Notes under the pieces: generated by a model | What the model was told of the DNA's origin: nothing | Seen by the model: only the letters and a program-made list of their open reading frames with translations | Database searches by the model: none | NCBI GenBank assembly: GCA_002371615.1 | Contig: DFGA01000050.1 | Coordinates: 46,937-110,936 of the forward strand | Reading direction: 5' to 3' | From: Lachnospiraceae bacterium UBA3762 | Lineage (GTDB): Bacteria > Bacillota > Clostridia > Lachnospirales > Lachnospiraceae | Length of the DNA stretch: 64,000 nt | Program-made: the position numbers and the translations under genes | Shown: positions 28,058 through 36,494 of the stretch, one piece after another | Layout of the letters: each line of letters begins with the position of its first letter | Numbering within the stretch: the first letter of the stretch is position 1

Positions 28058-28804
28058 TTAATCGGTTTTCTTCTTTTTCCGGCGTGGTTTTTTCGGGACA
28101 AACTCTTCCGGATGTGACTGCACGTATTTCTTGTACAGGTCAAACCTGCGTTCCATTGTCCTAAGCAAGGACATATCATGCCTCCACGCATCTACTTTTG
28201 CATGGTCTCCTGACAGGAGAACTTCGGGAACTCTCTTTCCGTGCCATACTTCGGGTCTCGAATACTGCGGATACTCAAGGAGTCCATCCGAGAATGATTC
28301 CGTCTCCGGTGAATCCGAGTTTGATAACACTCCCGGGCACAGCCGTGACACAGCATCTACAACGATCATGGCGGCCAGTTCCCCTCCGGTCAGGATGTAA
28401 TCCCCTATGGAAACATAATCTGTAACTATCTCTTCAAGAACCCTCTCGTCAATTCCCTCATAATGACCGCATAAAAGGATCAGATCCTCTTCCCGGGAAA
28501 ATTCTTCAGCCATCCTCTGGTCAAATATATTGCCCTGGGGAGTCAGATAGACTACTCGCGGTGTACAGGCGGTTTTTCTCTTAATATCTTCATAGCAAAG
28601 GTACACGGGATCCGCCTGCATAAGCATTCCGGCTCCGCCGCCGTATGTATAATCGTCCACCTTTTTATGCTTATTATTGGCGTAATCACGTATATTAACA
28701 GCTTCCGCACTAATAAGCCCGTTTGTGATCGCTCTTCCCGTAATACTTTCCGACAGGGCATTCATTACCATTTCCGGAAATAGAGTCATTATATGAAAGT
28801 TCAT
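28058..28804 (-). CDS. trmD: tRNA (guanine-37 N1)-methyltransferase
   Basis: The 248-residue SPOUT methyltransferase has FHIMTLFPEMVMNALSESI, the knot motif LLCGHYEGIDERVLE, YVSIGDYILTGGELAAM, and the C-terminal domain with RPEVWHGKRVPEVLLSGDH. It makes m1G37 to prevent +1 frameshifts. The C-terminal tail is very basic. Its start overlaps the rimM stop (ATGA). Confidence 0.97.
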   Translation of the reverse strand: MNFHIMTLFPEMVMNALSESITGRAITNGLISAEAVNIRDYANNKHKKVDDYTYGGGAGMLMQADPVYLCYEDIKRKTACTPRVVYLTPQGNIFDQRMAEEFSREEDLILLCGHYEGIDERVLEEIVTDYVSIGDYILTGGELAAMIVVDAVSRLCPGVLSNSDSPETESFSDGLLEYPQYSRPEVWHGKRVPEVLLSGDHAKVDAWRHDMSLLRTMERRFDLYKKYVQSHPEEFVPKKPRRKKKKTD

Positions 28805-29310
28805 TCGAGCAGCCCGTTCAGTATATGAATCTTCATCAGATTCTCTTCAACATCAACACTCAATACACATTCCCTGATCGCGGGAAGCAGGAGGCGTCTT
28901 CCATCATCGAGGCATATATCGTAAACATCGTTTGCCCCGGTTTCGATAACATCAGTTATTGTTCCGCCCAGCAGACCCTCATCGTCAATCGTTTTCATTC
29001 CGATAAGATCGGCGATGAAATACTCATCCGGTCCGAGTTTAACGGCATTTTCCCTTGTAACGTAGAGCCCCTTGTTACAATATTTTTGAATTGATTCAAT
29101 GGAATCAAATCCCCTGAACTTAAGAATCACAAACTGTTTGAAGAACTTCGCCCTTTCGCATTCAAGTTCAATATATCCGTCTCCCGTATCGAGGATCGTT
29201 CTCTTAAGTTTTTTGAATCTCCTCACATCGTCCGTCATGGGAAAAACTTTCACTTCCCCGCAGACGCCGTGAGGTCTGGTGATAACACCGATCTGTAATA
29301 TATCTTCCAA
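28801..29310 (-). CDS. rimM: 16S rRNA processing protein RimM
   Basis: The 169-residue protein has the N-terminal RimM domain (IGVITRPHGVCGEVKVFPMTD split) and the C-terminal PRC-barrel (YFIADLIGMKTIDDEG, DVYDICLDDGRRLLLPAI). It helps 30S head maturation by binding S19. It is the usual neighbour of trmD and overlaps it by 4 nt. Confidence 0.95.
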   Translation of the reverse strand: MEDILQIGVITRPHGVCGEVKVFPMTDDVRRFKKLKRTILDTGDGYIELECERAKFFKQFVILKFRGFDSIESIQKYCNKGLYVTRENAVKLGPDEYFIADLIGMKTIDDEGLLGGTITDVIETGANDVYDICLDDGRRLLLPAIRECVLSVDVEENLMKIHILNGLLE

Positions 29311-29311
29311 G

Positions 29312-29542
29312 TTACTGTACTATATCAACCAAAACTTTCTTGGGAAGATCGGCGGAAGCAGCTTTTACAACTCCCCTGATTGCCTTGGCGATCCTGCCCT
29401 GTTTACCGATAACCTTTCCCATATCCTGAGGGGCAACTTTAAGTTCTATAACGATTGACCTGGAATCCTCTTTTTCGGTAACCGAAACCTGGTCGGGATT
29501 GTCGACCAGTGATTTTGCGATAACCTCAACAAGTTCTTTCAT
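29312..29542 (-). CDS. khpA: KH-domain RNA-binding protein KhpA
   Basis: The 76-residue protein has a KH fold with the GxxG loop in MGKVIGKQGRIAKAIRGVV. ATG at 29542 is chosen because GAGGAG precedes it; the in-frame TTG at 29557 belongs to the SD itself. With KhpB it forms a small RNA chaperone that affects cell elongation in streptococci. Its place between rpsP and rimM is conserved. Confidence 0.93.
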   Translation of the reverse strand: MKELVEVIAKSLVDNPDQVSVTEKEDSRSIVIELKVAPQDMGKVIGKQGRIAKAIRGVVKAASADLPKKVLVDIVQ

Positions 29543-29564
29543 ATCATCTCTCCTCAAAAATCAA

Positions 29565-29810
29565 TTACTTCTCAATACCGGCGAGTTTAAAGAGTTTTCC
29601 TACTACTTCTGTGGGCTGAGCTCCGTTTGCGAGCCACTTCTTAGCCTTCTCCTCATCAATCTGATATGTGGAAGGATCGTTGTTCGGATCATATGTTCCG
29701 ATCTCATCAATACATCTTCCGTCACGAGGGCTTCTTGAATCCGCAACTATGATCCTGTAAAAAGGAGCCTTCTTCTGTCCCATTCTTCTGAGTCTGATCT
29801 TTACTGCCAT
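29565..29810 (-). CDS. rpsP: 30S ribosomal protein S16
   Basis: The 81-residue protein has [20 protein letters not shown] and [20 protein letters not shown]16 stabilises 16S rRNA helices in early 30S assembly. It follows ffh by 35 nt in the standard order. Confidence 0.98.
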   Translation of the reverse strand: MAVKIRLRRMGQKKAPFYRIIVADSRSPRDGRCIDEIGTYDPNNDPSTYQIDEEKAKKWLANGAQPTEVVGKLFKLAGIEK

Positions 29811-29845
29811 TTTTTAATTCCTCCGTAAGTTAATTAATTATATTG

Positions 29846-31198
29846 TTAAAACGGGAGTTTAAATCTACCGCGTTTTCCCATCATCTGCGGAAGTCGCTTC
29901 ATCATCTTCTGCGCTTCCTTAAACTGCTTGACAAGCCTGTTGACCTCCGCTATGTCAACCCCTGCCCCTTTTGCTATCCTGTGTTTTCTTGAAGGATTGA
30001 GAAGGTCGGGATTTCTCCTCTCCTCTATCGTCATACTAAGAACGATCGCTTCGGTTCTGGCCATCTTCTTATCGTCTACCTGCTCCGAGATATCTCCCAT
30101 CTTGGCTCCTTTAGGAAGCATCTGTCCCATTCCCGGAAGCATTGACATTACCGACGATAATCCGCCCATTTTTTTCATCTGGTTCATGCTCTCGAGATAG
30201 TCTTCGAAATCGAATTTACCTTTCTTGAGTTTGGCGGACATTTGTCTTTCTTTGTCTGTGTCGATCTGCTCTCCGGCTTTTTCGATAAGACTGAGAACAT
30301 CACCCATGCCGAGAATTCTCGAAGCCATTCTGTCCGGATAGAACTGATCGAGGTCATCTAATTTCTCCCCCATTCCGACAAACAATATCGGTTTACCGGT
30401 CACAGCCTTGACGGAAAGAGCAGCACCGCCTCTTGAGTCGCCGTCCATCTTGGACAGTACAACACCGTCAATACCGACTTTATCATTAAAGGTTTCAGCA
30501 ACATTAACTGCTTCCTGCCCGGTCATGGCGTCAACTACAAGAAGTGTATTATGAACCTCAACAGATTCTTTTATCTTCCTAAGCTCCTCCATGAGCACGT
30601 CATCTATCTGCAGTCGTCCGGCCGTATCGATGATGACAACATTATCGCCACGTTCCCCGGCATAGTCCATTGCAGCCTTAACGATTTTAACCGGATCCTT
30701 TTCACCGTCGATTCCGAAATAATCTGCCGAAACCTTTTCAGCATTTACCCGAAGCTGTTCGGCGGCAGCCGGTCTGTATACGTCGCATGCCACAAGAAGA
30801 CTCTTTTTCCCTTTTTTTGATAACTTAAGGGCAATCTTTGCGGCACTTGTTGTTTTACCCGATCCTTGAAGCCCGCACATCATGATAACGGTCTTTGCCT
30901 GTCCCGGCTCAAATGACAGTTCGCTTCCTTCGCTTCCCATCAGCGAGGTCAGCTCTTCATTAACGATCTTGATAACCGTCTGCCCGGGGTTCAGTCCCCC
31001 GAGAACATCGGCACCCACCGCACGCTCTTCTATGCTTTTTATGAAGTTTTTTACAACCTTAAAGTTAACATCCGCTTCAAGAAGTGCTACCTTGACTTCA
31101 CGAAGAGCCGCCCTGACATCGATCTCCGTGAGTCTTCCTTTGCTCTTAAGCCCTTTGAACACATTCTGAAGTTTATCTGTAAGGCTTTCAAATGCCAT
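29846..31198 (-). CDS. ffh: Signal recognition particle protein
   Basis: The 450-residue SRP54 homologue has an N domain, a G domain with GLQGSGKTTSAAKIA, DTAGRLQID, and LSKMDGDSRGGAALS, and a Met-rich M domain (MNQMKKMGGLSSVMSMLPGM split) that binds signal peptides and 4.5S RNA. Its receptor FtsY is encoded at 44966. The SRP RNA gene is not visible here. Confidence 0.98.
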   Translation of the reverse strand: MAFESLTDKLQNVFKGLKSKGRLTEIDVRAALREVKVALLEADVNFKVVKNFIKSIEERAVGADVLGGLNPGQTVIKIVNEELTSLMGSEGSELSFEPGQAKTVIMMCGLQGSGKTTSAAKIALKLSKKGKKSLLVACDVYRPAAAEQLRVNAEKVSADYFGIDGEKDPVKIVKAAMDYAGERGDNVVIIDTAGRLQIDDVLMEELRKIKESVEVHNTLLVVDAMTGQEAVNVAETFNDKVGIDGVVLSKMDGDSRGGAALSVKAVTGKPILFVGMGEKLDDLDQFYPDRMASRILGMGDVLSLIEKAGEQIDTDKERQMSAKLKKGKFDFEDYLESMNQMKKMGGLSSVMSMLPGMGQMLPKGAKMGDISEQVDDKKMARTEAIVLSMTIEERRNPDLLNPSRKHRIAKGAGVDIAEVNRLVKQFKEAQKMMKRLPQMMGKRGRFKLPF

Positions 31199-31219
31199 AT
31201 ATCCACCTTTGATCCGGTA

Positions 31220-31534
31220 CTATAATGCTTCTATCATTTTATGTGCAAGCTTTCTGACTTCCTCATCATCCGAGATCTCTTCGATAGTTTGTGCTATATG
31301 TCTTAAAGTCTCAAATCGGGAAACCAGTCCCAGTTTACTCTCGTAATCCTCCAGAAGATGGTCACATCTTTTCAGCAGGTCGTGAACTCCCTGACGCGAA
31401 ATATTGTATTCGCTTGCCAGTTCCGAAAGCGAACAGTCATTATAGACGGCATCCTCATATATAAGCCTCTGATGCTCGGTAAGAAGCTCTCCGTAAAAAT
31501 CATATAGCAGATTTTTCTTGACGATATCATCCAT
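31220..31534 (-). CDS. ylxM: YlxM family helix-turn-helix protein (UPF0122)
   Basis: The 104-residue protein matches YlxM: KKNLLYDFYGELLTEHQRLIYE, then the sigma-70 region 4-like HTH (SLSELASEYNISRQGVHDLLKRC). The family modulates SRP function in Gram-positive bacteria. The start is set at ATG 31534 because upstream in-frame codons overlap the promoter. No SD precedes it. The promoter predicts a transcript beginning only about 4 nt before this ATG, so translation may be nearly leaderless. Confidence 0.9.
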   Translation of the reverse strand: MDDIVKKNLLYDFYGELLTEHQRLIYEDAVYNDCSLSELASEYNISRQGVHDLLKRCDHLLEDYESKLGLVSRFETLRHIAQTIEEISDDEEVRKLAHKMIEAL

Positions 31535-31544
31535 AACATTCGAT

Positions 31545-31573
31545 ATATTACAATAGCGAAAAACAGGTGTCAA
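31545..31573 (-). promoter_or_regulatory. Sigma-A promoter of the ylxM-ffh operon
   Basis: On the minus strand TTGACA (31573-31568), a 17-bp spacer and TATATAAT-like TAATAT (31550-31545) form a near-consensus promoter. The -35 hexamer is part of the downstream arm of the terminator stem of the preceding gene. The predicted transcription start is near 31538. Confidence 0.8.
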
Positions 31574-31595
31574 GTATTTTCTCTTGACACCTGTT
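31561..31595 (-). terminator. Terminator of the secreted Ala-rich protein gene
   Basis: A perfect 13-bp stem (AACAGGTGTCAAG / CTTGACACCTGTT) with an 8-nt loop begins 24 nt after the stop at 31619. On the minus strand it is followed by a short T-run (five T including the stem end). It overlaps the ylxM promoter. Confidence 0.75.
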
Positions 31596-31618
31596 CAAAC
31601 CTTTAAATTATAGAAATT

Positions 31619-32356
31619 TTAGTAGTTATATACCTTTGGATCCCAATTATCATTATCTCTCTGGTATTCCCGGTTATGCTGATAATCCTCGAATCCGAGA
31701 CTGAATGCCTTGTAATTAAGTGTATTTACGTAATTGTTAAACAGCGCGGATTTCTCACTGGCTGCTGCAGCTTTTACCGCGTAGTCGGCCTTAAGTACGT
31801 TTAACTGCGCGTTAAGAGCATCTATCTGTGACTGAAGCGAAGGACATGTAGCAAGCTGTGCCTGATATCCCGCAATAGCTTTCTCAATATCAGCGATCTG
31901 TCCGGCAACTCCGTTAGCTATATTAGCATATCCGTCAGCATCCGTCTTGGCTGCCTTTAAAGTTGTAAGATCAGCAAGCGCAGCCTTATTTGCCGCAAAC
32001 TTATCCTCAAATGCACCCCTGTCAGAAATGTTCTTAAGGTATGCCTTGGCATTATTCAGACCAGTAAGCCACCACTGACTCGTATTGACCGCATTTGTGT
32101 AATTATATGCTGCCTGTTCATATTCAAGCTGGGAGTGCGCGGGATTGGCTTTGACAGCATTAAATACCGCCAGAAGTTCCGCTTCACTTGCCTTTGCGGC
32201 AGCATACATCTGCTCATTGTATGCTATTTGCGCATTGGCGTCATTTATGATGTCATAAGTAGACGGAAGCGCAGCCTTAGCATCTACCGCTGATGCCAAA
32301 AGCAGAACACCCGCAGCGCACACCGCAGATACTGCCATGATTACCTTTTTAATCAT
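31619..32356 (-). CDS. Secreted Ala-rich coiled-coil protein
   Basis: The 245-residue protein has a signal peptide (basic start, hydrophobic 5-22, likely cleavage after AKA near residue 28). The mature part is rich in Ala, Asn and Asp, with helix/coiled-coil heptads (QIADIEKAIAGYQAQLA, LQSQIDALNAQLNVLKADY). The C-terminus is Tyr/Asp rich (DYQHNREYQRDNDNWD). I recognise no family. AGGTGG precedes the ATG. It has its own promoter and terminator and is a single-gene transcript. A surface or matrix role is plausible only from composition. Confidence 0.75.
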   Translation of the reverse strand: MIKKVIMAVSAVCAAGVLLLASAVDAKAALPSTYDIINDANAQIAYNEQMYAAAKASEAELLAVFNAVKANPAHSQLEYEQAAYNYTNAVNTSQWWLTGLNNAKAYLKNISDRGAFEDKFAANKAALADLTTLKAAKTDADGYANIANGVAGQIADIEKAIAGYQAQLATCPSLQSQIDALNAQLNVLKADYAVKAAAASEKSALFNNYVNTLNYKAFSLGFEDYQHNREYQRDNDNWDPKVYNY

Positions 32357-32423
32357 AATTCCACCTCATTTCGATTATTGTCATTATTACCCATTCGGAT
32401 TCATTCTAAATAATAACGTATGT

Positions 32424-32452
32424 ATTTTACAACTTTTTCTGTAAACAGACAA
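32424..32452 (-). promoter_or_regulatory. Candidate promoter of the secreted Ala-rich protein
   Basis: TTGTCT (32452-32447), 17 bp, TAAAAT (32429-32424) on the minus strand gives a leader of about 60 nt to the ATG at 32356. The 138-bp gap contains nothing else that I recognise. Confidence 0.5.
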
Positions 32453-32494
32453 TAGTTAATTATAAACAGATTTACCTATGATTTCGGGGCTGTC

Positions 32495-35404
32495 TCAGTC
32501 TTCATCATCATAATAATAATTGTCATCATCAGAATAATCGCCTTCATAATAATCATCGTCATCATAATCATCATCGTCATCATAATCATAGTACCCGCTG
32601 CTGTCTGTATTCGATGCGGGAATTACGACATCCGAATCAATCAACTGTTCAGATGTATTACCTTCATATCCTGCTGATTCTTCGTCATCCTGATCAAGGA
32701 ATTCAGCCATTACGGCATCAAAGTTGTCAAAATCATCCGCGTCGGAGTCGAAAATCAGAACAAACATATCTTCATCTATAGCATTTGTCTCGTCAACTAT
32801 ACCATTTTCATCTATCAGATAATACAGTCCTTCGTCCTCACTGTAGTAAAAGCCGGCTTTAAGGACTTCATTGTAATGAAGAACGTCACCGGATTTCTCA
32901 AATATCATGTTGTATGTTCCGGTATCTTCACTGTAGTTCTCATACGTACCGCTTGCCGTATCGTAATAGTACGCAAGAGGGCTGTCCTGCCCGCCGTCTT
33001 CATATACCCATTTTTCACTCTCGCCCATGCTCTTTGACGGTGTTATCTCAGGCGCTACCCCTGCCACCTGTTCCTCAGTAACCTTTGGAGAATTCGGATC
33101 ATACTTAAAGCATGGGGTCGATATGGTTTTACCGTATGAATCGGTAATTGTTCCGTAGAAAAGCACATCAGCATTAGTAACACTGATGGGTTTTGTCTCG
33201 ACCGCAAATGAATCCGATGTATATGTTATAGGATCAAACCAATAATTTGCCTGAAGGTCGGAGTTGCCTGTTTTCGTTACATCATAAAAGAACCGAACAG
33301 TGTCTCCGTTTTGTAACCGCTTAGGCTCAACCCTTGAGGACAATCTTTCATTTATACCTACATAACCCCAGCAATTCCATTTTTTATCGGTAGCATTCCA
33401 TTCGAGGTCAATCTTGACATCTTTTCCGTTAACTGTTGCTAAAGTATACATATAAACAGAACGCTTTCCGTTGGAGTTCTTAATAGTATCATCGTACTGG
33501 TAGACGGCGATGGGCATACCGTTAATATGCGGCCACTGTCCGTTAAAATTATAAACAGGACTCGCCTTGCTCGCCGTGGTACAGAATGTATCTAATCTTC
33601 CAAGAGAGAGATATCCATTTTTACTCTTGATCATAACTCTAAGTTCCGCAGAATCAATCATCTGAGGTGTCAGACCCGTCTCCGATTCAATCGCGAAACC
33701 TCCGTTTTTAACATCTTTATAATGGCAGGTCATTCCTGTTCCAAGAGATGCATATTCACTATCAAACCATTTGGCTTTTTTGTATTTTCCCAAACTGAGC
33801 TCACTGTGCTTTTGATCATATGATGTTTGTTGGAAAAGAGCATTTTCTCGCTGTCCGGCATAGATACTTGCAAGCTTGTCATAAGCTTTCATAGTCGCAT
33901 CCGAGATATTGTTCCCCTTTATATCATTGTATTTTGTATCGTACTGATATGTATTCTCTCCCGGAAGATAAACCGATATTCCACCAACTCCTCCTAATGT
34001 GTTACCGTTCTTGTACAGTACAGTATCCTTTAGAGTGTTTAAAAGCGCTACACTCTCCGTATGTACCGGAGTATATGCCAAGCTACTCAAAAAACCGACC
34101 AGATCAATTTCTCCGTCACGATTATCAGCAGTATCGGTATAAGTGTACTCTCTTGCGAAATCTCTTGCCAGAGCCATAAGTTCAATCCCGCCTTTTGTCT
34201 CTCCAAGTTTTGTCACTAAAGTGTTCCACTGGTTCTGAGCCACACTAACGTTATTCAAATCATACAAAGCCAATGTTCTTTTTTCAACATTTCTGTCGTT
34301 CGCCTTAGTATAGGTATCGTATTCATCAATAAGTTTTTTACCGAAAGTAACAAAATCTGTAGTTCCGTATGTGGAAAAGCTGTTAAAATCCCAACCGTAA
34401 CTGCTTTCATTTTCCTGCGATCCGATGAAATACTTTGCCGTTCCGGCAAAATTACTTGCAACATCAAGAGAACCCATCAGGCATGTATCAAATCCAATTG
34501 ATTCAAAAACAGCTCCCGAATTCTTTACTCCGTTACCGACTGATGAAGCTGACATTTTTTTCCCTGTAACCTCGTTTTTTCCATATCCGCCCGCAGCACC
34601 TCCGCCATGATCCCAGAAAACAAGAGACGTATGGTCAGAGGAGTACAATGCTTTCGTATCGTTTATGAATGTCGTAATCATTTCCGGAGACAAAAACTCT
34701 TTTTCGGTACCATACTGCTTGAGTTCTCTTATTGTACCGTTTTCCACAACATATGATACACTGTTTCCGTTATTGGCATTTTGCAGCGCGGGAAGTTGCC
34801 ACTTCCTCGTTCCGCCTGCCATAATAACAAATCGCGTATTACCGGATGCAGATGCGTTTATTGCCTGATTAATCAGTCTCGATGCCGCTCCGTCATCGCT
34901 TTCAAGATTCGTCCCGTTAAGGTACACGAGAACAAGACCGTTTGATGTCTGTACCGGATTTACCGGTACAACTGCATTCACAATTTCATTTGTCACAGGC
35001 ACCGATGCCGGTGTAACATTTTCTATGGCTGCATTTGCAGTTCCTTCCGTATAATTATCTGATGCACGATCTGTCGGTGACTCGTCAGAAGATGCAGCAT
35101 TCGCGTGCATTGCAGCAAATACTGCCTGCAAATTAACTATTTCCTGAGTATCCTGTCCTTCGTACGCTGTACGTCCCTCGGGTATTCCTGTGATTAGATA
35201 ATGATTGAGAAGTGCCGTCTCATCCGTTCCGCACAAGGCAACCGCATCAGGATATGTTGCCGTATAAAACTCGGAATCGAATTTGATTCCGTTTCCGTAA
35301 TCAACAACAGCCCCATAAGCTGTCACCTGCATTACAGGCTGAACCAGAACAAATATAGCCACCATGGCCACTAACACTTTCATTAGTAAACTTTTAGTTC
35401 TCAT
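32495..35404 (-). CDS. Secreted clostripain-family (C11) cysteine protease with acidic tail
   Basis: ATG at 35404 gives 969 residues and a good signal peptide (MRTKSLLMKVLVAMV...). Mature residues 41-80 contain a FYTATYPDAV...HYLITGIPEGR repeat of a type I associate with Lachnospiraceae surface proteins. The C11 peptidase domain (about 150-480) has catalytic His266 (LVFWDHGGG) and Cys308 (IGFDTCLMGS). The rest is uncharacterised and ends in a run of Asp and Tyr (last about 30 residues). GGAGG lies 13 nt before the ATG, which is rather far. Clostripain enzymes cut after Arg or Lys and self-activate. It diverges from a gene for a small double-glycine-leader peptide, a possible substrate, though that link is only inference. 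Confidence 0.88.
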   Translation of the reverse strand: MRTKSLLMKVLVAMVAIFVLVQPVMQVTAYGAVVDYGNGIKFDSEFYTATYPDAVALCGTDETALLNHYLITGIPEGRTAYEGQDTQEIVNLQAVFAAMHANAASSDESPTDRASDNYTEGTANAAIENVTPASVPVTNEIVNAVVPVNPVQTSNGLVLVYLNGTNLESDDGAASRLINQAINASASGNTRFVIMAGGTRKWQLPALQNANNGNSVSYVVENGTIRELKQYGTEKEFLSPEMITTFINDTKALYSSDHTSLVFWDHGGGAAGGYGKNEVTGKKMSASSVGNGVKNSGAVFESIGFDTCLMGSLDVASNFAGTAKYFIGSQENESSYGWDFNSFSTYGTTDFVTFGKKLIDEYDTYTKANDRNVEKRTLALYDLNNVSVAQNQWNTLVTKLGETKGGIELMALARDFAREYTYTDTADNRDGEIDLVGFLSSLAYTPVHTESVALLNTLKDTVLYKNGNTLGGVGGISVYLPGENTYQYDTKYNDIKGNNISDATMKAYDKLASIYAGQRENALFQQTSYDQKHSELSLGKYKKAKWFDSEYASLGTGMTCHYKDVKNGGFAIESETGLTPQMIDSAELRVMIKSKNGYLSLGRLDTFCTTASKASPVYNFNGQWPHINGMPIAVYQYDDTIKNSNGKRSVYMYTLATVNGKDVKIDLEWNATDKKWNCWGYVGINERLSSRVEPKRLQNGDTVRFFYDVTKTGNSDLQANYWFDPITYTSDSFAVETKPISVTNADVLFYGTITDSYGKTISTPCFKYDPNSPKVTEEQVAGVAPEITPSKSMGESEKWVYEDGGQDSPLAYYYDTASGTYENYSEDTGTYNMIFEKSGDVLHYNEVLKAGFYYSEDEGLYYLIDENGIVDETNAIDEDMFVLIFDSDADDFDNFDAVMAEFLDQDDEESAGYEGNTSEQLIDSDVVIPASNTDSSGYYDYDDDDDYDDDDYYEGDYSDDDNYYYDDED

Positions 35405-35491
35405 ACTCAGACAGAGTCCTCCTTTTATCTTCATAAAAAAACAACGATATATTATACAGTATTGAGTCATATATTGCAATTAATGTGACTA

Positions 35492-35535
35492 TCCTATTGG
35501 GTCCTATTGGTGCAGTGTGATATTTGTGTGATATT
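35492..35535 (+). repeat. Two sets of tandem direct repeats in the peptide-gene promoter
   Basis: TCCTATTGG occurs at 35492-35500 and 35502-35510 (10-bp period), and TGTGATATT at 35516-35524 and 35527-35535 (11-bp period). Both periods are close to one helical turn. They lie directly upstream of a TATAAT at 35544, the second pair covering the expected -35 region, as activator or repressor sites often do. Confidence 0.65.
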
Positions 35536-35543
35536 AATCCTTG

Positions 35544-35596
35544 TATAATTCCAAAAGAAACATATTCGTGCATATGTGACCAAAGTGATGTATAAT
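35544..35596 (+). promoter_or_regulatory. Candidate -10 elements of the small-peptide gene
   Basis: TATAAT is present at 35544-35549 (TTGTATAATT) and again at 35591-35596 (TGTATAATGG, extended -10 type). Neither has a clear TTGACA-like partner at 17 bp, which fits regulated promoters using the adjacent direct repeats. Confidence 0.45.
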
Positions 35597-35622
35597 GGGT
35601 TTTGAAAAGGAGGTACTATGTA

Positions 35623-35904
35623 ATGATCGATATCAAGAATTTTAACGGCAAAGAGCTTTCCGAGGATCAGCTTGAAAAGGTTGACGGAGGTTTTAAACAG
35701 ACTATCCCGGGATACTCATACGGGTGCATCATAAAGTGTCCCACTTGCGGAAACGCGGAATGGAACAAATTTACCTGTGACGGCGATATATTAGCGGCAG
35801 TCCAAAAGGATCTTTACAGATGCGGTGTTTGCGGACAGCTGTTCGCGGCAGCATCAGGTTATGGCATTACAGATATCATATCTCCCGAAGAGGAATATAT
35901 GTAG
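35623..35904 (+). CDS. Small peptide with double-glycine-type leader and four-cysteine zinc-ribbon-like core
   Basis: ATG at 35623 follows AAAAGGAGG with 9-nt spacing; the in-frame TTG at 35602 would place the SD inside the gene. The 93-residue product begins with a leader of bacteriocin type, ending ELSEDQLEKVDGG (residues 11-23), the classical double-glycine cleavage context. The predicted 70-residue core has Cys35, a CPTC pair (39, 42), Cys52 and a CGVC pair (67, 70). The two CxxC pairs look like a zinc ribbon. No ABC peptidase-exporter or modification enzyme is adjacent; a clostripain-type protease diverges from it. A secreted peptide or RiPP-like role is inferred from the leader only. 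Confidence 0.75.
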   Translation: MIDIKNFNGKELSEDQLEKVDGGFKQTIPGYSYGCIIKCPTCGNAEWNKFTCDGDILAAVQKDLYRCGVCGQLFAAASGYGITDIISPEEEYM

Positions 35905-35927
35905 AACAGAAAAGAGGAATTATTAAA

Positions 35928-36494
35928 GTGAGAAATAGTTATTTAATCGTAACTGCTTTGGTTATGTCTATGATGCTGGTTGCATGCAAGAGCGAATCCA
36001 CATCAACTACAACCGTAAATTTTTCTACAACAAACGACGAAGGCACAAAGGAATATAGTTACACTTCCGAAAACAACAACGGGGAAGTTACGGAGGAAAG
36101 TTCATATACTGAAACCCCAATAACAGATGAGGCTGAAGCAGCAGATGACGAAATTGACGATGCACTTTGGAACTATGGAGTTGCTCTGGATGACAGCCTT
36201 GAATCAGGATGGGATTCCGAAGACGGAGACGGGCACAGAGTTACCTGTGATCCTGATCGTCTGTATGTTCATACCTGGCAGGCCGGGTTAAGTTCAATAG
36301 ATAATCTGGACGAAGATAATTTTGTAAACGATGTAATTCCGAAATGGCAGGGATACTATGATGACTGGAGACAGGAAATGGATGAAGCCGGACTCGAAGA
36401 TGTTGGCTTGTCATATTTCTTTGATTATGACGATCAGGATACTACTATTTTTTCTATAGAAGACGGACAATTAACATACTCTGTATTCAACTGA
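35928..36494 (+). CDS. Small acidic lipoprotein
   Basis: GTG at 35928, 9 nt after AGAGGA, gives a 188-residue protein with a lipobox (MMLVAC, Cys near residue 19). The mature part is Thr/Ser/Glu/Asp rich for 70 residues, followed by a probable globular region (DRLYVHTWQAGLSSIDNL, WQGYYDDWRQEMDEAG). I do not recognise the family. It follows the small peptide gene by 23 nt and is probably co-transcribed, so it may be an immunity-like or binding protein, which is a guess from context. Confidence 0.7.
   Translation: MRNSYLIVTALVMSMMLVACKSESTSTTTVNFSTTNDEGTKEYSYTSENNNGEVTEESSYTETPITDEAEAADDEIDDALWNYGVALDDSLESGWDSEDGDGHRVTCDPDRLYVHTWQAGLSSIDNLDEDNFVNDVIPKWQGYYDDWRQEMDEAGLEDVGLSYFFDYDDQDTTIFSIEDGQLTYSVFN

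Noticed and set aside
32495..32610. Repetitive ATCATC-rich DNA that could suggest a repeat array or CRISPR-like region
   Set aside because: It is the codon run for Asp and Tyr at the acidic end of the clostripain protein; there are no spacers of fixed length.
35602..35622. An earlier TTG start for the double-glycine peptide
   Set aside because: The codons would include the AAAAGGAGG SD; ATG at 35623 is 9 nt after it and begins the typical leader.
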